From NCBI GenBank assembly GCA_930367215.1, contig OV884059.1:228469803-228533802 (forward strand): a stretch of DNA of 64,000 nt, read 5' to 3'. The first letter of the stretch is position 1; each line of letters begins with the position of its first letter. The notes under the pieces are model-generated. The model saw only the letters and a list, made by a program, of their open reading frames with translations, was not told the origin of the DNA and did no database searches. The stretch is from Pollenia angustigena. Its lineage: Eukaryota; Arthropoda; Insecta; Diptera; Polleniidae. Positions 22,291 to 33,633 of the stretch are shown here, piece after piece. The translations under genes were made by a program, and so were the position numbers.

Positions 22291-23577
22291 TACATAATTT
22301 GAGATGAGTGCTTTTATAGAAAGTCTTTTAGATCATATGTACACATATGATCTTTTGTGAAATGTATTATGGAAAATTAATGTTAAAAATTTAATTCTTC
22401 GATAACAATTAAATTTTATTTAAAAAAAGAAAATAAGAATATAAATTCGTGATAAATTTCACTAAAATTAGCATAAGTGGGTATAAAAATAATAAAAAAA
22501 AATATATATACATAATTACATGCATACATATAAGGCATACATACATTTATGCGGAAGCCTAATAAGCTACCGCATCTTAAATAACACGTATTAATGAAAC
22601 CTCAACTATATTTTTGGGGCCCTATGCTCCTTATAGGATCGTCGGGAACATATATATATATATGGACAAATCCTGCGTGACGAACGCTACATTCGCACGC
22701 GTTTTCTGATTGAAATATAAACATTTTTTGGTCTTTCAAAAAAGATAGCTTCAACTTGTATATAGTATTTAGTGACATTAATATGTACATACGAATGGCA
22801 TATATCATAATTTCTTAGAAAGTATTTGTTGCGAAATAATTGATCACAAAGTTTTGTGACGCACGCTACAAAAAGTGGAAGTAACTTCAAAGATTGAAGT
22901 GCGTTTTCCTAATTTTTAGCGAATTTGGCATGATAAGGTATACAAAATCTAATTCCTAAAAGAAAGATGATTTTAAGAGAATTCTAAATGCACTTATGCG
23001 CAGCCAAAAAATGTTGTGATTTTTTGACAAAAGCCGTGAACCCTTTGTGACGCACGCTACGTAACGCATGCTACAGTTTTTCCAGTAGTATTTTATTATC
23101 ATATTTTATTTATTTTAACAAAACAAAATATATTTTTATAAATTCCTTTTCTTAAACTAATTTATTAACTAATAAATATCAACTTTTTTTTAACGAAATT
23201 TATATTTTGATTTATAGTTTGCTGTAAGTGCTATTTTAAGCACAAAAATCACCTAAAATAATGCTAAATTCACGTATTTTATTAAGAAATCAGCAGTGGG
23301 GTAGGATTTGGTAAAAATTATTGCATTAATGAATGAAATACATATTTTTTAATATAAAAATTAAATTATACATCTACTCTTATATTCCATTAAAAAAAAA
23401 TTCATTTGAAAAATTTTTGGTTGGTGGACTGTTTCTGGGATTTGCCCATATGTATATATATATATTTATATATATATAAGGCATAGATGAGGATATTTCA
23501 TTGTTAATTTGAATTATAATAGATAATATATATAATTAATGTTTGGGTATAGACATAACAGGCACGGGAACCAATAA
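22291..23577. other. Gene-free stretch with repeated GTGACGCACGCTAC
   Basis: GTGACGCACGCTAC or variants occur near 22676, 22857 and twice at 23047-23074. Related GTGACGCACGC words lie near 21851 inside the neighbouring element. The surroundings are very AT-rich with TATATA runs at 22650 and 23455. These words may mark the ends of an unrecognised element of about 0.4 kb. Confidence 0.35.
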
Positions 23578-24075
23578 TTATTCGACGATGTCAATTTCAT
23601 CTAAATCTGAGTCCAACTCAACTTCACACTCCACTTCTGGGGTCTAATCACCGCATTCGATACTATCGTATCGAATAAACTATCGAATGTATTTGCATAC
23701 GATAGACACTGACGTATCGAATGAAAACTCGATAAATGTAATGTTGAGTTACTCGATAACGAATGCTATTATTTCAAATTCGATACATTTCATTCGATAT
23801 CGAGTTTCCTAATACCAAAATAAGTAATTTCGATCAATTTTGCTCGATATCGTATGCGGTGATTAGACCCCTGCTTTTAAATTCGTGTAAAAGTAATGAA
23901 AACTTGAATTTATAACTTGAATTTGGATAGAGATCAGCTTTGATTTATTCGTCGGCTTAGGTTGATATTCAGCTCTTAAAAAGTTTCGTCCATAATTTAT
24001 ATTGTATTATTCCTGGCTTGCCTCTAACAAATCGCATTCAACGAATGTTCTTCCATTCAAACTTTTCACCTACAC
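23578..24075 (-). pseudogene. C-terminal fragment with acidic tail and stop
   Basis: After a TGTGTAG acceptor-like site, GEKFEWKNIR, a stop, and MRFVRGKPGIIQYKLW match the family's K.NW..VRW block. Further on, KA at the edge of the MITE (23870) joins EVECEVELDSDLDEIDIVE across the element when one CAG/CTG duplication is removed, then TAA at 23578-23580. The MITE at 23640-23870 therefore landed in a codon context and the gene's natural end is preserved. Confidence 0.6.
23640..23870. mobile_element. 231-bp MITE, second copy, TSD CTG
   Basis: GGGTCTAATCACCGCATTCG and its inverse are flanked by CTG (23637-23639, 23871-23873). It is the same length as 823-1053 and differs at only a few sites. It is inserted in the C-terminal coding part of the exploded gene. 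Confidence 0.85.
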
Positions 24076-24156
24076 AGATAAAAATATGTTATTATTCGAA
24101 AAAATAAAATTTTAAATATTCATGTTCACAAACCAGCTGTATTAGTAGTTCTCCAG

Positions 24157-24404
24157 TAGCCATATTCTGTAATTCGCTAAGCTAAAGCTTAATCTCGATC
24201 GCTAAATTGTCTTAGAGAATACAAAATTTTGAAGTCTTAGAGATGACACTAAAAGCTTGAATTGCAGCGAATTAAACTTTTATGACATTGCCCAGTTTAG
24301 CAATGCATGTTACAGAATTGCATTCGTAGCCAAAAATCGCTAAATCAACTTTATAGATTTTTAGCGATAGAGATTAAGCTTTAGCGAATTACAGAATACG
24401 GCCG
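24157..24404. mobile_element. 248-bp MITE, TSD CAG, TIR TAGCCATATTCTGTAATTCGC
   Basis: The left end TAGCCATATTCTGTAATTCG pairs with CGAATTACAGAATACGGCCG. AAGCTTAATCTC / GAGATTAAGCTT continues the arms. CAG flanks both sides (24154-24156, 24405-24407). It is related through the (G)GCC(A/G)T(G/A)TTCTGTAA terminus to 14683-15362. Confidence 0.8.
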
Positions 24405-24407
24405 CAG

Positions 24408-24819
24408 GTATAGTTATTCTTTAAAATTGCTTGAAAATCATAAAAGTCATCTTGTTTCAGTTCATGGACCATTTATTTTTTGTTCGTAGTGGCGAACTGC
24501 CCAATCATGTGGATGTTGTATAGAGCCCGAGGAATTTTTCTTCTTTTTTGCAATTTGCGCGTGTACCGTATCACAATCAAGATGAGTATGACCTACCACA
24601 GGGAATTAATGATCGATTGTCTCAATACTTAGGTGATCCTGTAGAACTTACGAAAACATTGCACTGACGTAAGAATTCCGATTTTGGCCGGGACACGAAT
24701 CGCTGTATAAAATTATATGCTTTACCAAACTTGGTAAATCCAGAAGACATTTATATACACAAGACCCAATATCATTTGCTCCGCGCTTTGCAATAGATTC
24801 GTACCATATATCGGTAGCT
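24408..24819 (-). pseudogene. YSD / GHTH fragment of the exploded gene
   Basis: Coding resumes right at the inverted repeat (24820): WYESIAKRGANDIGSCV, then LVKHIILYSDSCPGQNRN, AMF, a stop, QDHLSIETIDH, a stop, VVGHTHLDCDTVHAQIAKKK, and (after a frame change) HELKQDDFYDFQAILKNNY. It follows directly from the AYCYM end at 36231: the expected next residue is Trp. The 3' side is cut by the MITE at 24157-24404. Confidence 0.7.
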
Positions 24820-25035
24820 GAAATATAAAACCACGTAACTAACAAAAATTGCAAAATTGGGTTTTCGATTGATTATGATTACTGCCATATAATAAAAATT
24901 AAACATATTATTAGCGAAAATCAAAAGCACGTAACTACAAGTGTAAGTACTACATAAACCAAAAGCACGTACATAACTACATAAATTTTGTTTACTTTTT
25001 TTAATAGTCTGCAAACAAATAGAGTTAATTTTCAT

Positions 25036-25567
25036 ATCTTCTAGTCTTACTTCAGTTTATATTCCGTGTTTGACTGATTTCTTTGCTGAAAGAAATCAGT
25101 TCACATTCTAAATAAAAGCTTCTCTGATATTTTAACTTGTAATAGCGTGGACAGGATATTGAATATGAAATCACCGGAAGAAATTATTCTCATTCAAAAA
25201 ATGAATAGAATCCTGCAGCTATCGGTGACGTAGAAGAATTGAATGTCGCAAAAAAGTGGAATGCTATAAAGTTCGTCTCCACTGCACAGTGGTATAAGAA
25301 TATCATACAACACGATTTGCCGTTTCTAGATGCCATGATATATTGAGTTTGTTTTTTATTATTTTTCCCCCAACACCAGAAAAAATCAAAAGGAACTGAA
25401 ATACAAACAAGTATTGGAAGGTAAAATTCGACAAGAAATGGAGATCTAGAAACTTCTACTTTGCATGCAAACATTTCTGTAATAATTCTTGCAGGAGTTT
25501 GAGAAAATTTGATCTCTTTCATATCAATAAATCGGTTAACAAGAACGGACCAAAATGGTCTTAAGCC
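25036..25567. other. Gene-free stretch
   Basis: Interior of the 11.4-kb element. A 110-codon minus-strand frame (25522-25190) shows no recognisable domain and no codon support. Confidence 0.3.
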
Positions 25568-25570
25568 TAA

Positions 25571-25603
25571 TGGCGATTTCTTTTCTCAGAAAAGAAATCG
25601 CCA
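25571..25603. mobile_element. 33-bp perfect palindrome with TAA on both sides
   Basis: TGGCGATTTCTTTTCT, a one-base loop region, then AGAAAAGAAATCGCCA, flanked by TAA (25568-25570, 25604-25606). This is probably an internally deleted TWA-type MITE or excision remnant. Confidence 0.55.
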
Positions 25604-25772
25604 TAAGATTCGTTATTTTTCTAATTTCCTTTACATTATTTATAATTAAAAATTTTGCAGAAGTAATAAAATATAAAAACACCACATAAGATAAAGTTTT
25701 AGGTTGACATATTCAACCGTTCCGTAAATAAAGCGAAAAAAAACCAAAAATTACCAAAATGGTCCAAATCTA

Positions 25773-26491
25773 AAGGCCCAAATACACTTGTCAAATGCTT
25801 GACATCAAGCTCGTGTACGTGTGCTTGACATTAGAACATACATTTGCTGGATCAGCTGTCAAGCATTCATTTTGCATTTTATTTTGAAGTGACAACAACA
25901 GGAACAAAAATATTAAAATATAGATAAAAAGTGTTTAATTGTGATTACATACTTTTAACTGTGTTGCTTTTTGATAAATAAAAAAAAAAAATTGAAGAAA
26001 AGAAGGAGAAAATTATTAAATATAATTTTTTTTCCTCCAAAACATATTTTTCTTTTCATCCGACATTTTTAGCGTCTGTTCGGTTCGAAATCACATTTAA
26101 AGTGTATGGGTGCTTGAAGAGTAACGCCAATACATTCATCAAAATCACTCGTCAAGCATGCTAAATATCTAATGGTGTTTTCTTTTCTACAAAAAATGTG
26201 ACATTTTATTTAAAAAAATACAATTTGGTGGCTGTTTCTTAAAAATTTTACTCCCGAAAAGGGTGAGTTTTTAGAATAAAGCAAGCCACCCTTTACGGGA
26301 GCAAAATTTTTAAGAAACATACTCCAAATTGCATTTTTTTTTTAAATAAAATGTCACATTTTTTGTAGAAAAGAAAACACCATAAATTTTTTGATTTTCC
26401 ATCAAGCATCGTCGGTGTCACACATACAAACTCATTTTCACTAATACAACCTTAATGCTGTATGGGAATTTGACCAGTGTATTTGGGCCTT
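25773..26491. mobile_element. 719-bp TIR element, TIR AAGGCCCAAATACACT, TA flanks
   Basis: AAGGCCCAAATACACTTGTC pairs with the inverse of GACCAGTGTATTTGGGCCTT (23 of 24 over the full arm). TA flanks both sides. ATGCTTGAC/GTCAAGCAT words recur about five times inside. Part of the interior (TCGGTGTCACACATACAAAC...) recurs at 7260-7310. A TAA-flanked palindrome is nested at 26173-26382. Confidence 0.7.
26173..26382. mobile_element. 210-bp palindromic MITE, TSD TAA
   Basis: TGGTGTTTTCTTTTCTACAA and its inverse form arms of about 100 bp that continue through ATGTGACATTTTATTT. TAA flanks it (26170-26172, 26383-26385). A truncated relative appears at 61745-61860. Confidence 0.8.
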
Positions 26492-26928
26492 TACAGCATG
26501 GTGAAATAAACAGGTTGAAGCACTACGCCAGATGACGATTTTATGCTCTTGCATTGTTTGTCTAGTTTTATGTCAAAGGTTTGTTTATGTTTACAAAAAG
26601 TCCACGTTTTGTACTGTGATTATTGCATTTTATTGAAGTTTTTGATAATTTTAAATTAAAATAAATAAGATATTGACCATAATTAAATAAAAATTGGCTA
26701 AAAAATTATTTATGTATTTCATCACGTTCAGCGGCACGCTTTGATTTTTGTTAAAAGTATTTTTTGACGTAAACGGTGATATAACTTTCATTTTTGTTGT
26801 ATTTTTTGCCATAACGATGCCACATGCTTATTGCAACATGCATACCATATACAGTATCGGACAAAACCTAAGCACCCTCTCAGTATATTTTTTTTTAAAT
26901 GATAATTGAATTTAATTAATTATTTAAT

Positions 26929-27066
26929 ATGATAATAACAACATCCTCTTATCCTGATGGGTGGAAGATGGCGCGCGTAGTTCCGATTCATAAAAAAGGT
27001 TCAGTCAATGATTTTCGCCCGATAAGTATACTGCCTTCACTTTCAAAAGTTGTGGAGCACATTTTA
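26929..27066 (+). pseudogene. LINE reverse transcriptase fragment (Jockey-like)
   Basis: The frame reads PDGWKMARVVPIHKKGS followed by DFRPISILPSLSKVVEHIL. This is the conserved N-terminal RT block of Jockey-superfamily LINEs. It is truncated at both sides and inserted between the two end repeats of the Tc1-like element. Confidence 0.75.
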
Positions 27067-27429
27067 AAAAATTCAAATCTTGAAGTATGTATCAGAGCAA
27101 ATAGCGGACTAAACTAAAGCACCTCCAACTTAAAGTACAAAAAAAACTATTGAAATCAATATTTCGTTGCGAATTCTTTATTCTGGATGACACACGCACA
27201 TCTTTTAGGCAAAGAGGATATTAAATTATTAATTATTTTAGGTGATATTGCTTACCAGGCTATTTTTGCGGCTTCAAATAAATTTTCTTTGGTTTTGCAT
27301 TTTTCTCGGTTGATTTTTAAGTTAACGATCTCCCCCAAGTTCTCGATTGGGGTAAGATCAAGTGAATTTATCAAGACATTAATTAAGTGCAAAATATTCG
27401 AACAACAGATCAATTATTTCTAGGCTAAT

Positions 27430-27872
27430 TAAAAAGTTTTTGCAGACTGGTCGCACATCTCCTACTCATTCTGGAGGAAGGCCACTTTAAACTTCGCAAC
27501 ATGAAGACTCCTTAATTAAAAGGACAATCCAAAATGATCCTACAGCATCTTATAGTCACATATGTAACCACTTAGATTTAAAAATTAGCGAAAGAACGAT
27601 TTGCAGAAGGGCGGTAGAGGCCGGATTATTCAGTCGACGACCAGCAAAAAACCTTTCATATCGTCAAAAAAAAAAAAAAGCCAGACTTGAATTTGTCCAA
27701 AAATGGAGGACTGCTGTTTTCTGACGAATCTAAGTTGAATTTAAAGGATTCAGATGGCATAAGGCGTGTACGCAGATCAAATACACAACGGTTGAATTGC
27801 AAAGGCACTGTAAAGCATGGAGGCGGCAACATAATGGTCTGGGGTTGTTTCTATGGAAGTATGGATACTGTA
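27430..27872 (+). pseudogene. Tc1-like transposase, frameshifted
   Basis: Frames show GRTSPTHSGGRP, a stop, then IKRTIQNDPTASYSHIC, SERTICRRAVEAGLFSRRPA, RLEFVQKW, LLFSDESKLNLKDSDG and TVKHGGGNIMVWGCF. These are the paired helix-turn-helix and the DDE core of Tc1 transposases (second Asp in SDES). A poly-A run near 27667 and frame changes break the reading frame. Confidence 0.8.
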
Positions 27873-28085
27873 TGATAGTTTCGGAGAAGCAGAATTTGCC
27901 GCCAACCGCTCCTCGTTGTCCTAATAAAATAAGCTTACCGCCTTAGTCAAATCTTAAAAAGCTTTAAAATTATCTTGATATTTTTCTGAATAACACACAA
28001 AAAAATTTTGCCTAGTTTCAAAATTTTTCAAATTGCATTTGCGATCTCTGCTTTCTCTCTCACTCTGTATATTTACGTTATACTT

Positions 28086-28458
28086 CCCTGCAAATAATAG
28101 GACCAGTCCAAGCACGCGTGTAAAGAGTAGTCCACAAGGGACCAGGACTAGTCCAAAAGTAACCCAAACGTATGGAAAAACCCTGGTCTATTTAACATTA
28201 CGATGACCTAGGAGAGGACCATATAACCCTCCTTTGGACCACTTAGGAGCAGTTTTAAATCTACTCCATGGTATACACAAGAGGATTAGTTTTAAAGTCG
28301 TTTAAAAACGAAAGCACGTCGTGAAAAACGAAGACATGTCGTCTCACTACAAACACTTTTTAACAATGACATGGTCCATGCTTGCATTACATCGGACCAG
28401 TCCATGGAGTAGTCCATTTTATCAAAATGGATCAGGTGGTCCAATTTTATTTGCAGGG
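28086..28458. mobile_element. GGACCAGTCC-family MITE, 373 bp
   Basis: The ends CCCTGCAAATAATAGGACCA and TGGTCCAATTTTATTTGCAGGG are inverted. GGACCAGTCC / GGACTAGTCC words repeat at both ends. The core GTCTATTTAACATTACGATG recurs inverted at 37370 and 51627, and ACGAAGACATGTCGTCTCAC recurs inverted at 51480. The 8-bp flanks do not match at the ends, but TTACGTTA (28073-28080) resembles TTACGGTA (28459-28466). Confidence 0.7.
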
Positions 28459-28494
28459 TTACGGTAATACACATACTTATATGGGTATTGTAGA

Positions 28495-29461
28495 TAGGGT
28501 TGCCATTCGTACTGATTTTACCAGTACACGTACTGGTTTTTATTTAATGTACTGGTTTATGCATAACACCCAAATCAGTACGCAAATGTACTGGTTTTTT
28601 TAAATTTTGCCTCCAAATAATTTTACTTGTTTAAAACTGGTTTACTTCCCTTATTACTTTTGATTTGTTATGAATTACCTAGTTAAAATTCAGTCTTACG
28701 TTTTATTTTTGTTTACTCTTAACTTACCATATACTTTGTATTAAAAAAAAGAAGTGTCATTATTACATTTCAAAATTCAAAAACATAAAATTTTAAGTGG
28801 ATTTAAAATTATAACTTATAACAATATGGCTAGATAGGAGACCTCCTGAATACCCTCATTATATTGACAATAATTTGTATGAATTAAGAATTTTGTGTGC
28901 ATTTACAACAAATGTGCCGATCAATGACATTACTTCTATCTATATTTAATAATTTGACGTGATGTTTTTATTATATGTATTTTGTTAAGTTCTTGCCAAG
29001 GGGAATTCATACAAGGTGGTCTTATTTTGAAAACGTTTTACAACACTGTTAAACATTTTAACGTTGTGTCAATCATTCAAAGAAATATTTAATTTAGTTT
29101 TTATATTAAATTGTGTTTTTTTGAATTTTATAACTTAAAAAAGTTTTAAATTTCACAACTTTAATCGAAAATTAAAGAATTTAGTTAAGATTCCCCAGAA
29201 CCAACAGGACGGTATACCATTTTGACACAAGGTTAGTAATCAGCTGTTGCTTACGAAGCAAGATAAGTTCACCTTGTGTAAATTCGCCTTGGTTCTTGCC
29301 TTAAAAAATAGAAAAATGAATAATTTTTAATGTGTAATTTTCTAAAACTAATGAATTCAATAAAATTTTGGGTAAAAATTTGTGTACTGGTTTTTTTTCG
29401 AATGTACTGGTATTTTTCTTACGATGTACTGATTTTTCTAATTTCAAAAATGGCAACCCTA
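28495..29461. mobile_element. hAT-type element with TACTGG repeats, TSD ATTGTAGA
   Basis: TAGGGTTGCCATT and AATGGCAACCCTA are flanked by a perfect ATTGTAGA (28487-28494, 29462-29469). GTACTGGTTTTT / TACTGATTT words repeat at least seven times near the left end and three times near the right. The 967 bp include a nested CAAGG-family element at 28997-29291. No transposase frame is recognisable. Confidence 0.9.
28997..29291. mobile_element. CAAGG-family MITE, 295 bp, TSD GTTCTTGC
   Basis: The ends CAAGGGGAATTCATACAAGG and CCTTGTGTAAATTCGCCTTG are flanked by a perfect GTTCTTGC (28989-28996, 29292-29299). AATCAGCTG lies near the right end. Confidence 0.9.
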
Positions 29462-29476
29462 ATTGTAGATAGCTAA

Positions 29477-29945
29477 AGGCCAGTTTACACGGTAATACAA
29501 TGTATTACGACTTTGTAGAATTAAAATATTATGAAATCCTCTCCGTGTTTAAAAGAAAAAAATAAAAATCTTTTGTAAGTATAGTTCATGTTTACACGGA
29601 TGGTATAAGTAAAATCCAAAATAATAATAAAAAATCAGATGGTTGCAGTTTTAAATATTTACAAAAACAACATGAAAATTTCCTGAGTTGATTTTAGTTG
29701 TTTTTGTAATCGTATAAAAATGCTATCACCTTCAATATACCATGTTAAAATACACCTCTGGTGTGATGAGAATACATAAGTTTCTAAAATGGTTTAGAAA
29801 AAAACCATTTACCGACCGCTTGTCAGATTTTGTATCCGTATTCTCTCTTACTCAATACATTTTGCTTTTACATGATAAAATTTTTCTCTTCCTACATAAT
29901 CTTTCGACATGTCGTAATACATTGTATTACCGTGTAAATTGGCCT
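29477..29945. mobile_element. 469-bp MITE, TSD TAA, TIR AGGCCAGTTTACACGG
   Basis: AGGCCAGTTTACACGGTAAT and its inverse are flanked by TAA (29474-29476, 29946-29948). The arms continue through ACAATGTATTACGAC. A 3-bp TWA duplication fits PIF/Harbinger. Confidence 0.8.
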
Positions 29946-30740
29946 TAACAGACAGGGTTGTCAGATTGATTTTGACCTTTTTCGCCAAATTCAATGTCAA
30001 AAATCGCCAAAATCGCCAAAGCCTTTGTTTTCCAGTTTTTGGCAGTAAAATACATATTTTTTAATTTATTAAAAATATTTTTTATAAATCCTAAAAAATT
30101 AATTTGTTCCGTATCGCTAAATTACGCCAAAAATTCAAAAAAATATTTTGCTTAATTTTTATTTAGAAAGTGTTCACTAGTTAGAACACAAAAATGGTAC
30201 GATGTTTACTGTAAAATAGTATAAAGCAGTCTAATTAAAGCAACAAAAAAAGTTTTTTTGCGGCTAGTATTAAACAAATATTGGATATAAAGGGTGACTA
30301 AATTTTTTGATTTTGTTGATTTTGAATAAAACACAAATTATTTAGGAAATTATTGTCATTTCTTTTTATTATGATAATATTGGTATGTTTCAATCATGTA
30401 TTGAACAAAATATCGGCCAAATGGCCGCCGCGACGGCACACCTCCATCCGATGGTTGATTTTTACGTTTTGAACTGTTCCAAATATAATTGTTAATATTT
30501 CTTGTAAGTGTTTAATTAATGCCAGAAAATCGTCATAACTCTATCCCAGCAAACACAGAAATACACCTCATGTATTGCCAGGATGAAAAATATTATTGCG
30601 GCAATAATCGATTTCGTATTGCGGAAGATACTTCCTTCGGGAAGAAACGTGTCTCGATGGCAATACTTCTCAGCAATACGAAAGCGATACTGCTAGATGA
30701 TTATCTAGTAATATCGCCAGATAACCACTTTATAGAAAAT

Positions 30741-32084
30741 CAGTGCTGCCACTTTGTGGGTAATTACCCGAATTTGGTATAATTTTTACGGTCGTGGGTA
30801 GAGCGTGGGTAATTTCTCTTGGGTGTAATTTAAAATTTTTACTTCAGATGCCCAAATAAAATCAATATTCGATTTCAGTGATGACATTTATTTCTTTTTA
30901 AATATTGTTGCTAAGAAATGCACAGCCTTCTGAACCAAAGTCTCTGTTTCTTATTAAGAAACGACTTCAATCATTAAACATACATATATTTTCAAATGTT
31001 TGGTAATGAATGTCGCAAGATGGACCTTTAGATTTGGATAAAGATGCCTATCATATGGGTTTAGAACCTGAAGTTTATTGAAAAAAGTTATTCAAACTAA
31101 AAACTTGCCTGGGGGAAGATATGTATAATTAATTTTATTTTTATCTTGCTACTTTTTAATGCTTTAGTTTAAAGAATATTTAACGCCCTTTACAGTTGTT
31201 AAACTGAATTACGAAAGGGACATTTGTATAAAACTCTGCAGGCATTTTGTTTACTAAATAAGGTATAAAGGGTATTTTTTAAGACCATGAAACTTAAAAT
31301 GGTAGTCAACACAAAAAAAAAATTAATTTTAATCGCAGATTGATATACGGCATTACGATTTGAAACTGATTTAAAACAAAAAGACACCGCGCCTGTCCTT
31401 GACAAAACGCATTACAGACGTCCAATTTTGTTTCTCTTTTTGTTGCTGGTTTATCAGCATTAACCACTGACTTCACAGCACTACGGAAAAGAATGAATAA
31501 GTGTCACATCGCATGGCCTTGAAGTCTAATTGACAGTTTATTTTCTCTAAATCAACACATCGCCTTCATTTGTGAAAAAAAGTTGCATCATTTAAATCAT
31601 GAAGTCACAAAGAAGAAAATCGATGGCTGATTTTCAAAGTATATTTGGATAATTTGGTGGCGTTGTTCAAGCATGAATCTATTCATGATGATGTGCCTGA
31701 TCAAAAAGTGAAAATTGTATGACAGTTCGTAAGCTTTATGGGGCTAAAAAGCATCCATTATAAAGCAATGACAAGGAACATTTTAAACCTTCCCAAGATA
31801 TATCAACTGCTAAAAAAATTGGAAGTTAAACTCAATATTTTAGCAGTTTTTTTTATGTTTTATTAATTTTTTTAAGTCTTTAATGTTATTTTTGTTAGTT
31901 TAAATAAAATTAACAGTTTGACTAATATTGATCTTGTTTTAATGAGTTTGTTGTGTTTTTGCTTCTTTGTAAATGTTTTTTTATTAAATAAAACTTAAAT
32001 TTTATATCAGGTGTAATTTCATTTAAATCGGGTAATTTTGCTTCATCTCAAGTGTAATTTTGAATCTTGCTAGTGGTAACACTG
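30741..32084. mobile_element. hAT-type element with GGGTAATT repeats, TSD TAGAAAAT
   Basis: CAGTGCTGCCACT and AGTGGTAACACTG are flanked by a perfect TAGAAAAT (30733-30740, 32085-32092). GGGTAATT(AC) and GTGTAATTT words repeat next to both ends. The 1.3-kb interior has stop-rich frames that may be decayed transposase, but none is clear enough to name. Confidence 0.85.
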
Positions 32085-32573
32085 TAGAAAATAGGCAGAT
32101 ATCGCCAAAATATCATTGGGATGATAAAAAGAAGATTTTGAATTTTAAAAAATTGTCATTTACGTACAAAGAAGCACATCTTTTTATTTATTATTAAATA
32201 ATTAAAACAAAATAAAATAATATACGTAAATATTTGGTTTCCACCATATTTTTGAAGAAAAAACCTGCCACTTCTTTAAAATGGCATCCAGGGTTGAGAA
32301 ATATCTTGACTATATTGAAAAGGAAACAGACTAATATTTAACAGCTTTATTTAATTTAAATATTTACCATTTGCAGAATATTTTGAGAACTAATTTCTTA
32401 GAATTTATAATTTGATTAATTTTTATTTTTTAATTTATGACGTACATTATTATTTAATTTTTATTCTGTTTATTTTGCGTAATTTTCTCGAAAATTATAA
32501 TAGGAAGAAAATAAAAACATACTTTGATTATTTTCTTTTAGATGACAATTTGGGGATATTGATAAACTATTGC

Positions 32574-32757
32574 CAAGGCGAATTCATTTTTCAGGTGGCG
32601 TTGAAAACACAGCTGTGCTACTTTTTTTTAAATTAGAGAGAGGAATGTCAAAAGTTACTTGTGTTTTTGACATATCGGCCAACGAAATACATTGTTGTGT
32701 TTTTGGTGTTGTTACTTGTTGTAGTATCGACACCACCGTTTACATGAATTCGCCTTG
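32574..32757. mobile_element. CAAGG-family MITE, 184 bp, TSD ACTATTGC
   Basis: The ends CAAGGCGAATTCATTTTTCAGG and TTTACATGAATTCGCCTTG are flanked by a perfect ACTATTGC (32566-32573, 32758-32765). The inner TTACTTGTTGTAGTATCGA links it to the 50042-50436 subfamily. Confidence 0.9.
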
Positions 32758-33633
32758 ACTATTGCCTTAGGGGATATCTTCCATTTGTTTGCATGGATTA
32801 CTTTTATTTTAAAAATCGTCAATCGTCATTTAACTGTTTTTTCTCATAAAAATCGTCAAAATGACGAAAAATCGTCACATCTAACAACCATGCGTTTGGG
32901 TTTAAATCGTCGATTTGTTCAATTAAATGAATAGTTCTTTCTTATAATCTTAGAAACAAGATTTTTACAAACTTGTATTATAAATCATTTAAGAAATGCA
33001 ATTTCTCAGTGTCCCTCTATTAATCATATAATTATATACTCTGAGCTGTGGTTATCAGAACAAAAAATTTGTATTATCAAATGCTCTACCTTAGTTTTGC
33101 AAGAAAACAAATTCGACTATTGAACACAACTACCTAGTTGAAGGGTACACAAAAATGGTGTGTGACTCAACACATTCGCTCATAGAAAGGAAAATTAGCA
33201 ACAAACAAATTAACTTACCATCGCAAATTGTAGATTTAATAGGAAGAACCATTTCCACTCAAAGTGCATCATTTGACTCATGAATATTTTCTCGATTACG
33301 AATCAGTTCCCAAACTTTATTCATTCATACAACCCGGTATTATTTTGAATATTCCTTGTAAAATCTCATTAAAACATTTTTTTCTACAGGTAAAAAGGTT
33401 GGAGATCCCACATTCAATATCATTCGGGCATTAGCATATGATCCGTCCGGAGTAATTTATTTTAAAGTAAAAGCAACAGATGGGTATAAGGAACTTCCGC
33501 AAAGAATTGGGAACAAATGAAAGCGTTTGAACCTTAAACATTTCATTTCCAACGAATTAAAATTTCAAACATAAAATGGCAACATCTTCAGGACCTTAAG
33601 CCGTTTCTTCCACCCGATTGCCATTCTTATTAC

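Larger units (their letters stand above)
26852..27880 (+). mobile_element. Degenerate Tc1-like element with LINE insertion
   Basis: After a TA at 26850-26851 the left end reads CAGTATCGGACAAAACCTAA GCACC. A second, direct copy of the word (TAGCGGACTAAACTAAAGCACC) follows near 27096, the spaced direct repeats known from IR/DR Tc1 elements. Between them lies a LINE piece (26929-27066). A broken transposase follows. I could not find the right inverted repeat. Confidence 0.65.
29953..32892. mobile_element. Probable hAT-type element with TCGYCA repeats, heavily nested
   Basis: The left end CAGGGTTGTCAGATTGATTT is followed by AAATCGCCAAAATCGCC. The right end, ATCGTCAAAATGACG then ACATCTAACAACCATG, matches it inverted and matches 2437-2527 in form. 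The 8-bp flanks do not match, so the pairing is tentative. Inside are a TAGAAAAT-flanked hAT and a CAAGG-family copy. Confidence 0.4.

Noticed and set aside
30519..30782. 87-codon plus-strand frame
   Set aside because: It sits in a repeat with TATTGC/ATCGCC words and runs into a hAT end; no domain was recognised.
29953..32892. Confident hAT call for the TCGYCA pair
   Set aside because: The 8-bp flanks TTAACAGA and CGTTTGGG do not match, so it is listed only as probable.
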